The translations under genes were made by a program, and so were the position numbers. DNA of 64,000 bases from Ifrita kowaldi (taxonomy: Eukaryota > Chordata > Aves > Passeriformes > Cinclosomatidae). Where the stretch lies: NCBI GenBank assembly GCA_013398055.1, contig VZRS01008300.1:6623-70622 (forward strand). Direction: 5' to 3'. Below are positions 49,201 through 63,451 of this stretch, in pieces. Under the pieces are notes generated by a model, which was given only the letters and a program-made list of their open reading frames with translations, was not told where the DNA came from and did not search any database. Each line of letters begins with the position of its first letter. Within the stretch, counting starts at the first letter, position 1.

Positions 49201-52200
49201 ATTGAATTGTGTTTAAGTTGTTGTTAGCCACATGCTTTTTTGTTAACTAATAACTGCATGTAGACTAGATGACAGTGACTAGGTCAAATCAGAAAGATCA
49301 GCAAAATATCGTGAAAATTACTGAGTAATAATATAGAAACAAAATCTGAACCATAGAGCACAACAGGAGGAGGCAGATAGACAAAATGATCTTGGACAAA
49401 TCCCAGTCTTACAGCTGTATTTTTGTTATTGTTCAGGCTTAATTATTCACAGGATGCTTAGTAACAATTGAAAATAAACACCCTAAAACCTCAATTCAAA
49501 AAGCATTAAAGTTAAGATACCATAGTTCTGGACAAAACTACAAATGTTTGATGTTTTGGTAGAAGTTTAAATGTTGGGTGGTTTTTTAAATAGGCATTAT
49601 TTTCTATGTGAATTTATTTTTGAAACTGTTAAAGTTACAGGACTGCACTGTTTAATCACTGAGGATAATGTGCTCAAAAAAAAAAGTGTTTTGTGGATGG
49701 GTCAGTTTGCTCTACGAATAATTGACTCAAATATTGGGTATAGTAGGAGGATGGGAGAGCAGATAATGGGCTTTAAGGGAGTGGTTTCTTCCTCTCTCTC
49801 AAGAAAGACAAGAATACCTTTACATCTGTTGATGGAGGGCATAATTATGGGTCTGGTAGCTGCCTGCCACAAGAGCAGGTATTGCTCTGTTAACTGGTAA
49901 AGAGAGGCTGTCTGTAAAAGTGAAACTATAACTCCATTCTCCAAACAGGTAAATTTTAAAATAAAGCCTTGGGAACTGTGCTTTAGTAGGCAGGTGTTCA
50001 AAGTACATTCTGTAATCTCTGCTACTGAAGACATTATTTAATTTTTATGTAGCACACAGAAGACGTAAGTGGAAATTGCTGAAATAGTATTGTGCAGTTT
50101 AAAAAGGTTGTGTAGCTCACACAAGTGAAATGTTTTCTTGGGGAGAATACCCAAAATGTGCTCAAGTTCAACAGCAATAGTCATATTCCCTTCTTCTTAG
50201 ATTAGGTTCTGATTCTGAAATTAAATTACAGCACATAGCCTTCCAGTAGGTGTGACTTTGCAGAAGTAGAGCTCAGCTTTGATGGTTTTTATTTACCCAA
50301 AGAGTTGACAACTGTGATGCTTTTGGAATCCTTATTGTTTCTTTTTGATCAGCTGAGGTGTTAATCTAGCAGAGTACAGGAATTACTCCATTTGATGCTT
50401 CAGGTCACTCCTCATTGCTGTGCACCCTGTTTGCTCAGCAAACCTTCTGTTATTCCTCGTCTGTCCATAGAAACAAATGCACCTTCCAGTTTTCTTTTTA
50501 AGGGTGTACATTTGTGCCCAGATATCCTTCACTGATCTCCCTGAATTAATGCTTATGATGGTGATTCTTCTCCATCATTACCCTCAGTGTCAAGTAATTT
50601 TGCCGGCACTTCTGCGCTGGGTAGTGTCCATTTTCCTACATCTGCAGTCTTCTGACTGTTGCTTCCTGATGTACTCCAGTACTGTAACAGTACAGTTACT
50701 GAACTGAAGCTTTAACTCTATGTTATTTTATCTTATGAATTGATGCTGTGGGAGTAAACAGAGTAGAGTGTCTAGAACTTTGCCATCCAATTTGTCTGCG
50801 AATGGTGAGGATTATAGACAATATTTAAAACATAAGACACGATTGATGCAATTTTCTTATTATGCATATTGATGACTTTTAAAATTACTATCCATGCAAA
50901 GGAAAGCAGACTGATTAATTTATATATTTTTGATCTGTAAGTTCATAAACATTAAATATTGTTAAACATAAAATATTGTTAAACATAAAATATTGTTAAT
51001 TGTTTTTATGTTACAGGGAACAAATTCACTCTGGAAACTCGACCAACCAAAGAAGGAATAGACGTAAGGCAAGAGCTACTGAAGTTCCATTCTACTTACT
51101 ATTCATCAAATTTAATGGCCATTTGTGTCTTAGGAAGAGGTAAGTTTTGTTGTGTAGGTTGAGTAAGTCTTTACGTATATACTGGAAAAGAAAAAAGGAG
51201 ATTCCAACTGCTTAGAACCTTCCACAGTTGAGATGATATTTTACATTGTTTTGCCAAAAGCTTAATAAGTGTGTTGAAGACTGTTCGCTCTTTGTAAATG
51301 TGCTGGCAGACTGGTATTTGTATGGTGTTTCACAGTAATGCTTGGATGGTGAGTATGAATGGAAGAAAATGAATTTTTTATCTAATCAAAAGCAAAATTC
51401 ACTCAGGAATTTTACATGGAAACTTTTTCAGTAAGAATCACCTTGGCAACTGTGAATCTGTACTGAAGAAAACTGTCACTGCAAGATTAAATGAATGTGT
51501 ATTTTGCTGATATGCATAAAAATTAGTGGTTTTTAATAGAATAAAATGTAGTTCACAGAATTTTAGTATATAGTGGACCCTCTTGGCTTGCATTGTTTTG
51601 TTAGTTGTTTTCCCCAGCACGGTTCTGTTAGTGTAGTGTAGGAGCATGCATATATTGGGCAGGAAAGATTCTACTTTCTCAATCTAACTGGGATTGTTTC
51701 AGTAACAAGGTAACTGCTTTTAGAAATCTTTCAAGGATTAAGGTTGTACTTTGAGATATCCAAGAAACTGATGTTTCGTTTCTTCTAATGCTCACCGTTG
51801 AAAGGCGTTCACTAAAAGATTGTCAGATGAATCTTTTCTATCTTATGCTCACTTTGAGAAGTGCTCCAAAATGCATTTCTTGAGGCAGATAGCAATTTTG
51901 AAGGCAGAATTTCAACAGAAAGGGTATAGGTCAGTTTAGGTGAGTTAATGCACATCATCATGTTCTTTCTGCAAAAGGTCTGCTTTCGTTCTTGCAAAGT
52001 ACTGCAGCCACAGACTGAAATTAGAATGGATGTAAAATTAGAAGTGCTTGAACAGGTCACAGGTGTGTGTGGTTTGGGTGCTAGGGACATACCTGACTTA
52101 CAGTGTACCTGAAGTACTGGACATGAACTGAGGCTAAAGAAAATTCAAGCTTTGGCAAAGATGCTTTCACTCTAGAAAATTTGCAGCTGTAAATCCATGT

Positions 52201-55200
52201 CCCTTAAACTTTTTTGGAATGTTTATTTTTGTAAGTGTTTGATACCTGATGTACTTTTCGGTTCTAGCTTAGATTAGTCTGTAAAACGTAAAGATATCTT
52301 TTCGGTTACAGGATTTATTTTAATCATGAATGAAGCCTTCCTTTAATAAGCATGGTGCTTCTAGCATGTTACAGTTCAAAATTCAAATATGAATATTTAT
52401 TTCCTTTCTAAAATTAAAAATCATAACATCATTAAAACTACTTTTCTGTATAATTCATGACTCTCCCAAACAATATTAAAAAAAAAGTTTGTCGGAATCT
52501 TCATATAATGACTGGTTTTTTTCTGATGTTTCTTTATTCTAGAATCATTGGATGAGCTGACTTGCTTAGTGGTAAAGTTATTTTCAGAAGTAGAGAATAA
52601 AAATGTCCCTATACCAGAGTTTCCTGAACATCCTTTCCAAGAAGCGCATCTCCGGGTATGCGTAGAGATACGTCTTCTATCCATGTATATTTTAAATGTT
52701 TTTTATGTTTCAGTAATACATTTTTCACTTCACTACTCTTTTATTAATGTCCCTGTTAAGTTCCATATTTCTTTATTCATTTTTCACCCACTTTTCCGTG
52801 CTGAATATAGTTTTGTGTAGTTTAAAGTAAAGGTTGCACATTTGCTTGCAGTTGTAATCAACTGTGAGATGATTAAATTTTTTTTGTTTGTACCATGAAT
52901 GGCTGAAGTGTTGCCCTAAGTTTTAGATACCTGTACTTATGAGATTTGGGAGATGTGTCTGTAATGTGTGTCTGTGTAAAGGAACATGATACATGCTCCT
53001 GAGATGAATCTAATAAATGAGTTTCCCTTTGTTTATGGGTCTTCTTGTTTGTTTTTCCCCTCAGCAACTTTACAAAGTGGTACCCATTAAGGACATTAGA
53101 AATCTTTATGTCACATTTCCTATACCAGACCTTCAGAAGTACTATAAATCAAACCCTGGCCATTACCTTGGCCATCTGATTGGGCATGAAGGCCCGGGGA
53201 GTCTTTTATCAGAACTTAAAGCCAAAGGTAAGTCCTTTGAGGGTAGAGAATTGAAAAATATTTGATCACACAGTTATTTAAAGTTTAGTTATGTTTCACT
53301 TGAAAGAGACTTCTATATGTTACAGCCTTCATCTATTTGAGTAATTTGAACAATTTTGTGCTTTGTTTTTGTTTCTGCAGCAGATAGGGGTAAATAGGTA
53401 AAAGTCACTCAGGCTGCTGAGGCTATTATTTCTTGGACTCCCATCTATGTGCCTTGTTTAGAGAGTTATATGAACTTTAACATAATGATCTTGTCTCTAT
53501 TCTGTCACTAACTTTGAGACTACTGTCAGGTCCCTTAGTGTCTGGAAGATTGCAAGGGTGTACCTTTTGCTGTTTTACTTTGTATCATGCTGTTCCAAAC
53601 TGAAGTAAATTGTCCAGTGATACAAGTCGGATAGATCTGACTTGTGTTATGTTTAACTTGTACTGTTGGTGTAGGCAAGAAGGAAGTAAAGGAAAACATG
53701 TAAATGAATCAAAATGGGTTTTACAAAAAACGATGTTGCTGAAGCATGCAAAAAGTTGCATAAATTATTATAGATTTGTTTTCTAATATAGTTTCTTTTT
53801 AATTACATAGGATGGGTAAATACTCTTGTTGGAGGCCAGAAGGAAGGTGCTAGAGGTTTCATGTTTTTCATCATTAATGTGGACTTGACAGAAGAAGGAC
53901 TTTGTAAGTGAAGCACCATGTCTAAATTCCATGTTATTGCTGATCTGATGGTTTTGTGTTTGTATCTGAAGAGACTAATTGTGATTGTAGCTTGAAAGCC
54001 AATTCATTTTAATGAACTTATTATTCTGTGTTTAGTTCCTCTAAGTATGCTAACACACTTCACCAAACATAAGAAATCAACTTATTTAAGGTTATATTAA
54101 GTTAGTTAATGAAATAGTTTAAACAAATTTCTGTAAAAGAAGAGCTGTTAATACCTTTGTGTGCTACTTATTCATATTATTTAGACACAAGTTAAATTTT
54201 ATTGTAAATCAGTATCTTCATGTAAAGACATGTTCAGTGCAATTCTTGGAATTATCTGGGGACATAAACACCTTAAATTCATGTTTGGGAATAGCAAGTT
54301 CAACTTTGTTGATGGGATTGCAGATGTACTAATAGATCTTGATGTATCAAAGTGTAATTAGAAATAAAACCATTTTTATGTTCCTTAAATTTCTTCTCTG
54401 AGTGAATTATTAAGTATTTTTTTCTTTTCAGTGCATGTTGAAGATATTATTTTGCACATGTTTCAATATATTCAAAAACTACGTACAGAAGGACCTCAAG
54501 AATGGGTTTTCCAAGAGTGCAAGGTAAGTAATTGGGGCTGTACCATATGTACCGTATGTGGTGGTTGTATTTTTACAAACTTTTTATTTTATTATCAGAT
54601 TATTTGACTTTGTAACTAGCATTTAATAATCACATGATAATTAAGTTCATTAATTTTTAAGATGCAACATGACACAAATGACAAATACATTCAGAATACA
54701 TTGTCTTAACATAGATGGATTTGTTTCACTGTCAGAGTAAGCAAATACAAGGTTTGAACAAGGTAGTTCCATTCTTCTGGCTCATCCCTCTGTCTTTCCC
54801 TTGCTCCTCTTCTCTTGGCCCCAGCACTCCTGAGACTGTGGGGTGAGTCAGAGAGCTGGCAAACTAGTATGAAAAGAATCTTTTTGAGTTTACTTCAGCT
54901 GAATTGTTGAATTAATCAGTTTCTCTGCGTGGTTTCATGGAAGGATGGACTGTCCTTTTCACTGGCTTTTAAGTCTTAAATCTCTTTAATTCACACTTGC
55001 CATTGTATCCTGAGAATGTTGTGTTCTATTTCTGTGGCTGAGACAGCAAAAAGAAACACACTTTTTCTGTCTCTAAACTTACTCTTGGCTGACTGAACAA
55101 AAGGAAGAAAAAAGGAAGAGAGAGGCTTCGATTCGCTGACTTATGGCAAACATTGCACTGGAACACTGTGTACTGGTTGTGTCAGAGTTGGTGTGTTTTC

Positions 55201-57698
55201 AGATTATCAGGAAATTTAAATAAATGAGAGATGGGGCAGATCTCTTACTATGAAAAGTACTTACATGACTGGTATAACACTTCACGTTATGAGACTATCA
55301 CAAATTGCTTGTGAGTTTGATGCAACTTCAATATTACTGAAAACTTGGGTACTTGTCTAACTGCTATAACATGGATACAGCAAAAGTACTTCCTTTTCTT
55401 TCATTATAGAAAGGAATTAAGTAGCCAGTAATTATTCTTAAAATAGCTTTAATTTATGCTCTTCAGTCATTTGTACATTGTTTTCTAGGATCTAAATGCT
55501 GTGGCATTCAGATTTAAAGATAAGGAACGACCACGAGGTTACACGTCAAAGCTTGGAGGAATGTTGCATGTAAGTGGAGGGGGTCATTTTTGTTTGGTTG
55601 GTTTTTTTAGCAATCATTTTGCAGTATGTTGATTATCCACTTAATAAATACAGGCATCTGCAAAGGTCCTTTGCACTTCTTGTACACTGCATAGGCCTTA
55701 GTTTTGGCAGTTAATAAGTCACATTCTGTTCACTCTACCATTTTATACTGCTGTACTAGGTAGAACTGATCATACAGTAACTGGAGGTGCTATTTGATCT
55801 CTTTCAGTGTTTCTTAAGACATATGTACCTTGCCATTGTGTTTGCCTGGTAGCTAAGTGTTCTCTAGGGCAGTATCAGAGAAATAATATTTTATCATAAA
55901 CACTGTGTTCCTTAGTTCACAGAGTTGAAATACTGCAGTAAGCAGAAATGTTTGTATTAAGATTGCAAATTACAAATGCTTGACTTTACTGATATGATTG
56001 CATATTGGTACTGAAAGAATAATCATGTAGCTTTTACTTGGTCTTTAATACTCGTTGCAAATTTCCCTCATTTTGCACTAATGGAAGATTTAGGTAGGTT
56101 TGTTAAGGTTTTTTTTGTCTAGTGCAATTATGCAACTTCTAAACATTGCAGCCATTCTTCATTGCATAGCTAATGTCTGCATCTATTCAGAGAAAGTTTT
56201 GGTTTCTTTGCAGGAATTACTGTTATTGGTTGTAGACCTTTAATTTGTAAAGTCTAAAATAATGTTCTTTAATTTTCAAATTTTCTTTCTGTTTGCTAAA
56301 AAGCATTAGACTTGGCTGAAAACATGTAAATGGATATTTAAAGGGCTCCTGCTGGGGATGCTGTCTCTTGCTTTGGTTCTGTCAAATGCCTAAAATCTCT
56401 AAGAGATGGAGTTCTGACTTCTGAAACAGTCTTTCAGTGGCTTCTATTTGTTGGATCATTTCTGATTACAATTGCTGTCTCCAAAAATCAGGCCAGGAAG
56501 TTGCCAGCAGTGTTCCAAAGAGCAGGGTATTGAATCAGGACTCTTTTTTTTTTACTGCCTTTATTTTGCTTTGGTTTGCAGTATGAATGGTAATTTTCAT
56601 TCTGCTTTAGTAGTTAAATGAGCATCAAATTCTGGATCTTTAGTATTCACATTTGAATTTTTTATAACACAGGTTTGGTTCATTGTCCTTGATCTCCACC
56701 CCACACAACCCTTTCTCTTTTCCAGAATCCTTTTTGTGAGTTACTCGCTGTTCTGGAAGTCATTCCTCTGTAATTTTTTGTATAATGTATGTAATTCAGA
56801 AAGCCGTTTTACAATAATTCTGGTTGAAAAAGTACATCTGTATGGCAAACTGCAAGTACTTGGTGCCTGTATCACCTGGTAACTTTCCCTTGGTAAACAG
56901 GTGTTTATCAAGAAAGTTTTCCTGTCAACCACATTAATAATTTTCAGATGAGTTTTGACTTTTTTTTTTCTTCTTAAATTGCCATGTACCTTAAGAGATT
57001 TTCAGTTTGGCCCTAAATAAAAAATGTTAGAATTAAAAGTGTTTAAAGTTTGATTATGCTTTTAGATATTCAAATATAGTTTCCTTTAAATTATTGTAAA
57101 TAAGAATTGAATTATTGGAGAGTTCTAAAAAAACCTGTATTTTTTTGTTTCTTTGTTTGTTTTATTTTGCTTATTTATGTTTTGTTTTCCCCAAATGCAT
57201 TCTAGTGAGTACTTGGTATTATTTTATCTTTAGAAATATCCTGCAGGGGTCAGCATTTACCATGTTATTTTTATTTTAGTCAAAATTCTATTTAAAGGTG
57301 GGTGACTTTTTATACTGAGACATAAAATATTCCAAGAGAGAAAAATGGTAAATATACAATATATAAAATTGCCTAATACATGAGAAATATGATTGCACAG
57401 TTAGAATGCTGCTCCCTCTTGTTTAGTTTTGAGAGAGATTTTAAAACATCCTACACACTCCTAATTTGAAATTACCAAGGTAATACAGATTTAGTGACCA
57501 GAAGTGTTAGCTTTTGTTTCCTGTACTGAACCGTAGCTTTTTCATGCTTAGTTTTGTTTAATCAATCCACATATTCCTTGGCTTTGTTTTTTAGTATTAT
57601 CCTATAGAAGAAGTATTGGCTGCTGAATATTTGCTTGAAGAATTCAGGCCTGATTTAATAGAGATGGTACTGGATAAACTGAGACCAGAAAATGTTCG
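46040..57698 (+). CDS. IDE: IDE (insulin-degrading enzyme, insulysin), exons 2-11 of the 5' half
   Basis: IDE is an M16A zinc metalloprotease of cytosol, peroxisome and mitochondria that degrades insulin, glucagon, amyloid-beta and other peptides inside a closed chamber. Ten exons (2-11) join in phase to 1332 nt, about human residues 33-477 of 1019. Seen: the Met42-equivalent ATG at 46065 (MNNPAIKR), the alternative start giving the non-mitochondrial form; the inverted zinc motif HFCEH at 47658-47672 with catalytic Glu and two His ligands; the third ligand Glu in [24 protein letters not shown]; and the exosite strand GWVNTLVGG. The first M16 domain is complete and the second partly present. 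Identity to mammalian IDE is very high. No stop, frameshift or lost catalytic residue. Missing: exon 1 (gap) and exon 12 onward, which must lie beyond 64000 because VAIVSKSF-type sequence is not found after 57698. Confidence 0.97.
47620..47827 (+). CDS. IDE: IDE exon 3: zinc-binding motif
   Basis: Encodes [20 protein letters not shown] with the inverted HxxEH motif (human H108, E111, H112) and the conserved cysteine between them, then [20 protein letters not shown]. Acceptor CTCTTGCAG, donor ACAG|GTAAAC. Confidence 0.98.
47830..47904. repeat. Tandem AT-rich repeat abutting the exon 3 donor
   Basis: A ~20-bp unit AAACACATATTTTTAGTATT is duplicated (47830 and 47850) and then decays into TTAGTAT words. 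It begins one base after the donor GT. Confidence 0.8.
48708..48877 (+). CDS. IDE: IDE exon 4: third zinc ligand
   Basis: Encodes [19 protein letters not shown], then [10 protein letters not shown] (Glu equivalent to human E189) and [19 protein letters not shown]. Ends ACAG|GTTTGT. Confidence 0.97.
50947..50997. repeat. Three 17-bp tandem units just before IDE exon 5
   Basis: AAACATTAAATATTGTT followed by two copies of AAACATAAAATATTGTT, one mismatch in three units, ending 19 bp before the exon. This places it over the branch-point and pyrimidine region. Confidence 0.92.
51017..51139 (+). CDS. IDE: IDE exon 5
   Basis: Encodes [39 protein letters not shown]. Acceptor TGTTACAG, donor AGAG|GTAAGT. 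Confidence 0.97.
52543..52655 (+). CDS. IDE: IDE exon 6
   Basis: Encodes [37 protein letters not shown]. Acceptor TTATTCTAG, donor CGG|GTATGC. Confidence 0.97.
53065..53227 (+). CDS. IDE: IDE exon 7
   Basis: Encodes [39 protein letters not shown] and LLSELKAK, the start of the second M16 domain. Acceptor CCCCTCAG, donor AAAG|GTAAGT. Confidence 0.98.
53811..53903 (+). CDS. IDE: IDE exon 8: exosite strand
   Basis: Encodes [31 protein letters not shown]. The GWVNTLVGG segment forms the exosite that anchors substrate N-termini in the known human structure. Confidence 0.98.
54432..54523 (+). CDS. IDE: IDE exon 9
   Basis: Encodes [31 protein letters not shown]. Acceptor TTTTCAG, donor AAG|GTAAGT. 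Confidence 0.98.
55489..55569 (+). CDS. IDE: IDE exon 10
   Basis: Encodes [27 protein letters not shown]. 27 whole codons, acceptor TTTTCTAG, donor CAT|GTAAGT. Confidence 0.97.
57595..57698 (+). CDS. IDE: IDE exon 11, last exon in the window
   Basis: Encodes [35 protein letters not shown]. Donor TTCG|GTAAGT leaves two bases for the next exon, which is outside the window. Confidence 0.97.
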
Positions 57699-60600
57699 GT
57701 AAGTTAAATTTTATTTTAGCACAAACACTATAAGAAAGCAGATGAACTAATGGAAACACAAAATCTTATGTGTCTCTTGCAGCTCCAAAATAAATGGGAT
57801 TGAAAAATCTTCATTATGTTTATTTGTATGAGAAAGTCTTAGATATATGTTAATTTATTTTCAAAGGTTGATATATTTCAAATAATTATTGGATAAAGTC
57901 AGATAAACTTGGTTTGTGAACTGTGTTTGCAGATGTCATAGGGTTCTGGTGTTTCTAGGCATAGGCAAGTAATGACAGAATAAATGGAGTTGCCTGTATC
58001 AGCAACGGTAGTTGCCATAGTAATTAATGCCCTTTAAAGAAGGGCCTGTATCTTTGTGTGTGGGTGTGCATCTGTGTGTAATGTGTGTGGGTACTTCAGC
58101 TGAAGCTTGATTATGTCAAGAGATCAGATTTTGAACAAACAATACTGTAATGAAAATATCCAGTTCTTCTTCCTAAAGTATTTAATACTTCTCTATTTTG
58201 AATGTATTTTCATGTTGCTCTACCACCCAAGTTCTTGAAAATTTGATACCTCTAACCTATAAGCACTGTTTTTAGTAATTAACATAGAGAATGTTTAATT
58301 ACTTGTTCTCTGTAGAAAGCTTTACCAAATTCCACATGAATGTGAACTTTTAACTGGTTTTAGAATTGCTTACAAGCAATTGGTAAACCTGTGCCATTGC
58401 TGATATAGTAAAGAAGCTGCAGGTGTTAATGAGATCTGATGTTTGTTGTAGCTTCACATAGCTTTGAAGCATAGCTCTTAACATTGCAAGGCAATAGTCA
58501 ATATTATCTTAATCATAATGTAAATTGTGTCTTTGTTACTACCCAGAGAACTTGCAAAGCATCTTCTTACTTAAACCTTGAAAAATTGCTGGAGGAAATT
58601 AATGCAGGTACATACATTCATAGATTCTTTAGCTTGTCAGATGCTGCTGGATGCTACAGAGCACTCGTCACTTTTCTGTGTTACTCCTGTTGCTGGCTGT
58701 GGCAATCTTTTGACACTCTTTCCAGCTGACAGTTCTTCAGCATAAGATAGCCATAATGAACCTAGTTCAAAAGGTACTAGTGGGAGAAAGGAAAGTGTAG
58801 AGAGTATTGGTGGAGGGAGAAAATTGAAGTCTATAGAATGTGTCCAAAGCATAAGAATAGTGGCGATGATTTTTAGAAGAATGGGGTGTGTTTTTTTCAG
58901 TTACATAGCAAACATCCATTTCACAATGTTCTTTTGCTGTAGGTAACGTAGGCCCATGTCTACACTTTGCAGTTCTGCATTCCTCTTTGTCCACTACTGA
59001 AATAAAGGGGGATCAGACAAGAAAAGAGCAAGATAAGCAAGCATCTAATTAGAGTGAAAATAGTCATTCTAAAAAGATACAGAATTTAGCTGTAGCATGC
59101 TTGAAACATTAGTAACCAAAGAAAGTAATAGCTTACTATCATATGTATCTTCCTGTAGTAGTTTTGTAGGGTTACATCAGTCTTCTCCCACTTGACAAAG
59201 TGACTTCTGGTAAATGGACATTTTCTCCACCCTCGGTAATTGCGGATTAATTTTAAATAAAAACTAGATTTTTTTCAAGATGAAACATGCCTAGAACAAG
59301 TATGAACTGAAGATTAACTTAGGTATATTAAGCAAGTGTGTATAATAGTTTGATCCTTCAGATAATGGAGATAGGTGTTTCAGAATTGGTCATTAGTAAC
59401 TTCAGTGGGTCTCTGTAATTGTGGGCTTTAAATGTCATATGTCTCACCTTGCTTTCTTCTAGCTGGTGGTTTTTGGATGCTGTATGTTATTTTTAATCTT
59501 TCTTCAGGACTAATTATGTTATCTCTTCACTTTATCTGCTTAAAAAATAGATGTCATTTAGTAGATGAAGAAATACATAATTAAAAAATTTTGGATAAAA
59601 TGGGTGCTAAATATTGGGAGAAAAAAAGGGCTTCCAGAACTGGAATAAATCTGTTTTTATGGCCTCTTCAGTTAATTGTTAAAGAAATTATATATTGTCT
59701 TTGTTGCAGAGATTTTAGTTGGGCTTAAAGATAATAAATACAAGTGGGTTACTTCTCTGAAGCTTAAGTGCCCACAGCTATGCTGACAGCTGTCCCCCTA
59801 AGGCTTAAATATAAATACGTACAAACTGGAGACTGTCCAAAGACTGATTAAATGCAGTTTTAGCAGCCGAATTCAGCAAAGCAGTGCAATTCTAACATGG
59901 ATGGAATGAGGCCTGCAGGTCTCTAATGGTGTAGCAGCAGGCGTGCTTTGAGTTTGAATGGTGTATGGTCAGAGTAATGAAAACTCTGTTGCTTATTATG
60001 TGTAGACTAAGACTGTGTTGGTGTTTGTATTTACCACAACAACTATACATTCACATCGTAGTTCTCTCCGTGTTCAGACTGTTTGTATTCTCAAGAAGTG
60101 TAACTTACAAAAAGAAACCCAAAACATCAACCCAAATTTAAGATTCCCGAGTGTCATGTTGCTTTTTCCTGCTGTCCTAGATGATATTTTTTTTTCAGTG
60201 TAGACTAAAAAGTTATGGTTATGCTTCTGTGTAGCTTCTGTGGTAATACTGGAAGCTGATTTTACTTGGATTTAAAAGTATAAGTCAATTTTAGTGGGAA
60301 TTAATTTTTTTATTTGGGGCATGGGATGTTTAAAGATCTGAGCTAATCAGACTTTCCTACTTCAATTTGACTGAAAGGAAATACTAACTTGTATATGGTA
60401 CTATATTCCTTTTAGATGTATTTTAAGCACTTATCCTGTGGAATTAGAAATAGAATGAAATGAATTGCAATTTTAAAAATCTTTAACTTAACTAAGATCC
60501 TTCGAAGTATAATATAATATAACAGGGAATATAATTTTATAGTATCTTTTATGTTAAATTGCTGGCAAGATACATTATCTTGGGAAGGGGAGACTTACTT

Positions 60601-63451
60601 AAGCATTACTAAAAGTGATTTCATGGTACATTACAAAGATTCAAGAAAGCCACTGTGGATTTTATTTTTGGTGGGCTCTCTTGGAGAATGAGCTGAGATT
60701 ACAGATGTTAATAAAATCATCCCTTTGTGTTACACTTTTTAAAAATTGCATCTGTATCTATATGAATGTAATGAATTATTAATCCAGTAGCCTGCTCACT
60801 TCTTTTGTCTTTTCTTGAGCAATTTTATATACTAATAAAAAAACCTGTGCACATCTGCTTTAAATATCTATGTGTTTGGTTATCCACTATTTACTGATAT
60901 GTATCCTTTTGTTTACCTTTCTGTTCTCCCTTTTTATGAAAGAATTATTATGTGCCACATCCTAAATTTGCCTGTTGTTTGGCATTGTTTTCCTAGTTTT
61001 ATTGATTTGTTTTTTTTCTTTTTATGCCTCGCATGCATTCTGTCTTGAGGTGGTTCAGTTGGCATTGATTTGAATTTTTCCTTTGTATTCTGGTTTAATT
61101 TATAATTTCCTTTTCATTCACCTATACTAAGGACTTCTTGGCATAGCTATATTGTAGTAACTGCATTCAGTGTCTTTTTCGAAAGTACAGTTTTTCAACT
61201 ATTATTTTCTTAACAAACTTTGAGTTTAAAAAGTATGAAAAAAAATTCATACTCACAGATGGTAGTATGTATGCATATGTGCTTCCGTTTGACTGAACCA
61301 TAACAGGAAGTGCTCATATTCTCCTCCCACCCCCATGCACTACTTGTTGCATTTAGTGCTTTAATTTCCCTAAGAGAGAAACATTTTAAAATATAAGTAT
61401 CATTTTTACTTGTTCAAACTGTATTGGGTTTTACCAGCCATCTGTGAGGATAAGGGAATAGACTTGGCATGTGTCGCAATCTTAGCTGAAAAATGTAATT
61501 TTCCTATCATTTCCAAGACATTTTTCCCTTCAACATCTGCAGAATAAATGCTCTTATTAAAATTTAAGAACATAGTGACTCACTAATCTATCACTAGATT
61601 AAGCAGCTAAAGAACATTTTCCCCTGGATAGTAAGTGGGCTTTTTTCCTCTCTTGGTAGCAGGAAGTGCAGCACTAGTACTATCCTAGAGGGAAGAAAAA
61701 TAAAGTGAATGCCAAAAATGTTGATAGAGAAATTTCTAACTACTGGAATTTCACAGAATCAGAACAAAGTTATCTCAGTGCAGTTGGTGATGCTCACCCC
61801 TGAGGGTAAACATGCTAGAAATGTATGTGTTTGTTTTTAAATGCATTGGATCTGAGCAACAATTTTGAAAATCACGATTTGTTCACTTATTCCCCCTGCA
61901 AATCCTTTGTAGCAGCTTAGTTTTACTGAACCCTAAGAAATAACTTGTGCTTCTGCAGAGTGATCAGAGTGCTGCATCTCTCTCTGTGTAGTTTCCCCTT
62001 ACTCTGGTTTCTGAGGGGGATTTAGAAGTGAGTGGCTTTGAATAGCACATGTTGCCTCACATCAGTTTTACTGATGGTTATGAGGGAATGTGGTTCATCT
62101 ATGAACAAATACAGGCTTTTGCTATTTTTGTCTCAGTCATGTTATGTTATGCGTTTGAATGAGGTAGAAGTAATTTTTTCCATTGTTTGACAGTACCATA
62201 ATTTGGAAGACAAGTTTAAATTAGGTCCTAAAAAAATCAATTCATCCTTTATAAGAATAAATTTGCTCTGACACGTTTGTTATTAATGTCACAAATACTA
62301 AGTTTTCTAACTCTATTACTTTTTCACCCTTAGAACTTGAGTTTTGTTACGTAAATCTGGAGTATAATAGTTGATAATCTTTCGTGGAAGTACATTCATT
62401 TTAAAGCACACAGTAGCACTGTCCTGTGGATATCTCAATTGTAGCTTAAAGTTAGATTTCAGGAGAGTGAAAAACAAGATAGTATTTAGTAAATATGTAT
62501 CACATTATAGAAGCTGTGCTTGTTTTTGAAATTGGGGACCACAGCAGGTTGCATGTACAAGAATGTATATACAGAAGTAAATTGCATTTTTAGTTTGTTG
62601 TGTTCCATATCCATGAATAGATCAAGCCTAATTGCACTGGTTGTGTCTAAATATACTTTAAGTAGGTCCTATTGAAGATTATCTGATTGCCTGTCTTGCT
62701 TTCCCAGTTCATTTCCACACTGTCTTAAAACATATGGATGTTCATAGTGCTATACAGGACAACAGGGAAATGAAAAGCAAAAGTAACATTACGTAATTGG
62801 TGATTTTGAAGATGGCTTGCAATATACTGAAATACCTGCATGGCATAGTATTTCTACCTGCTGTGCTTCTCTTCCCCTCTTTTTGTGTCCTGGTCGTCAT
62901 TCCTGTTGGTCTTGTCTTAAGCTGTAGTTCTTGGGCAGACAAAATGTCTTTTGATTTGTTTCTATTGTTGTGGGTATGTTTTTGACAGCTCAAAATGTCA
63001 GTAATCATTCCAGTAGTGATTTGGGATAAAGGGAAGGCAGGAGGATCTCTTGAAGCAGAACTGCTTGAAGAATTAGGATTTTGATTTCCACAGTTTTATT
63101 TTCTATACAATGAGTATTTTTAGCTCTTGAATTTTAGCATGTTTGTGCAGGAAATGTTTGGGTGCTTGGATTGTCACTACTGCTTGAGCATCAGTATGTT
63201 GGAGAAGGGTAGGAGGAGGAAATGTTGAATAACAGACATATTCTAACAGTATATTCTAGCATAAAACATCTTTGTCTTGCTGCTCTAACTGTATGATTAT
63301 TGGAATTTTATCAGGATAGTTTTTTCACTTAAGACTCTTACATCTTTGTCTTATTTTTATTATTTATTTATGCACAAAAAGACCTGGTAGGTTGCTCTGA
63401 AATTCTAAGAGACTTTATGGTTTTTGTAATCTCTTAGTAAATTTGTACTTG

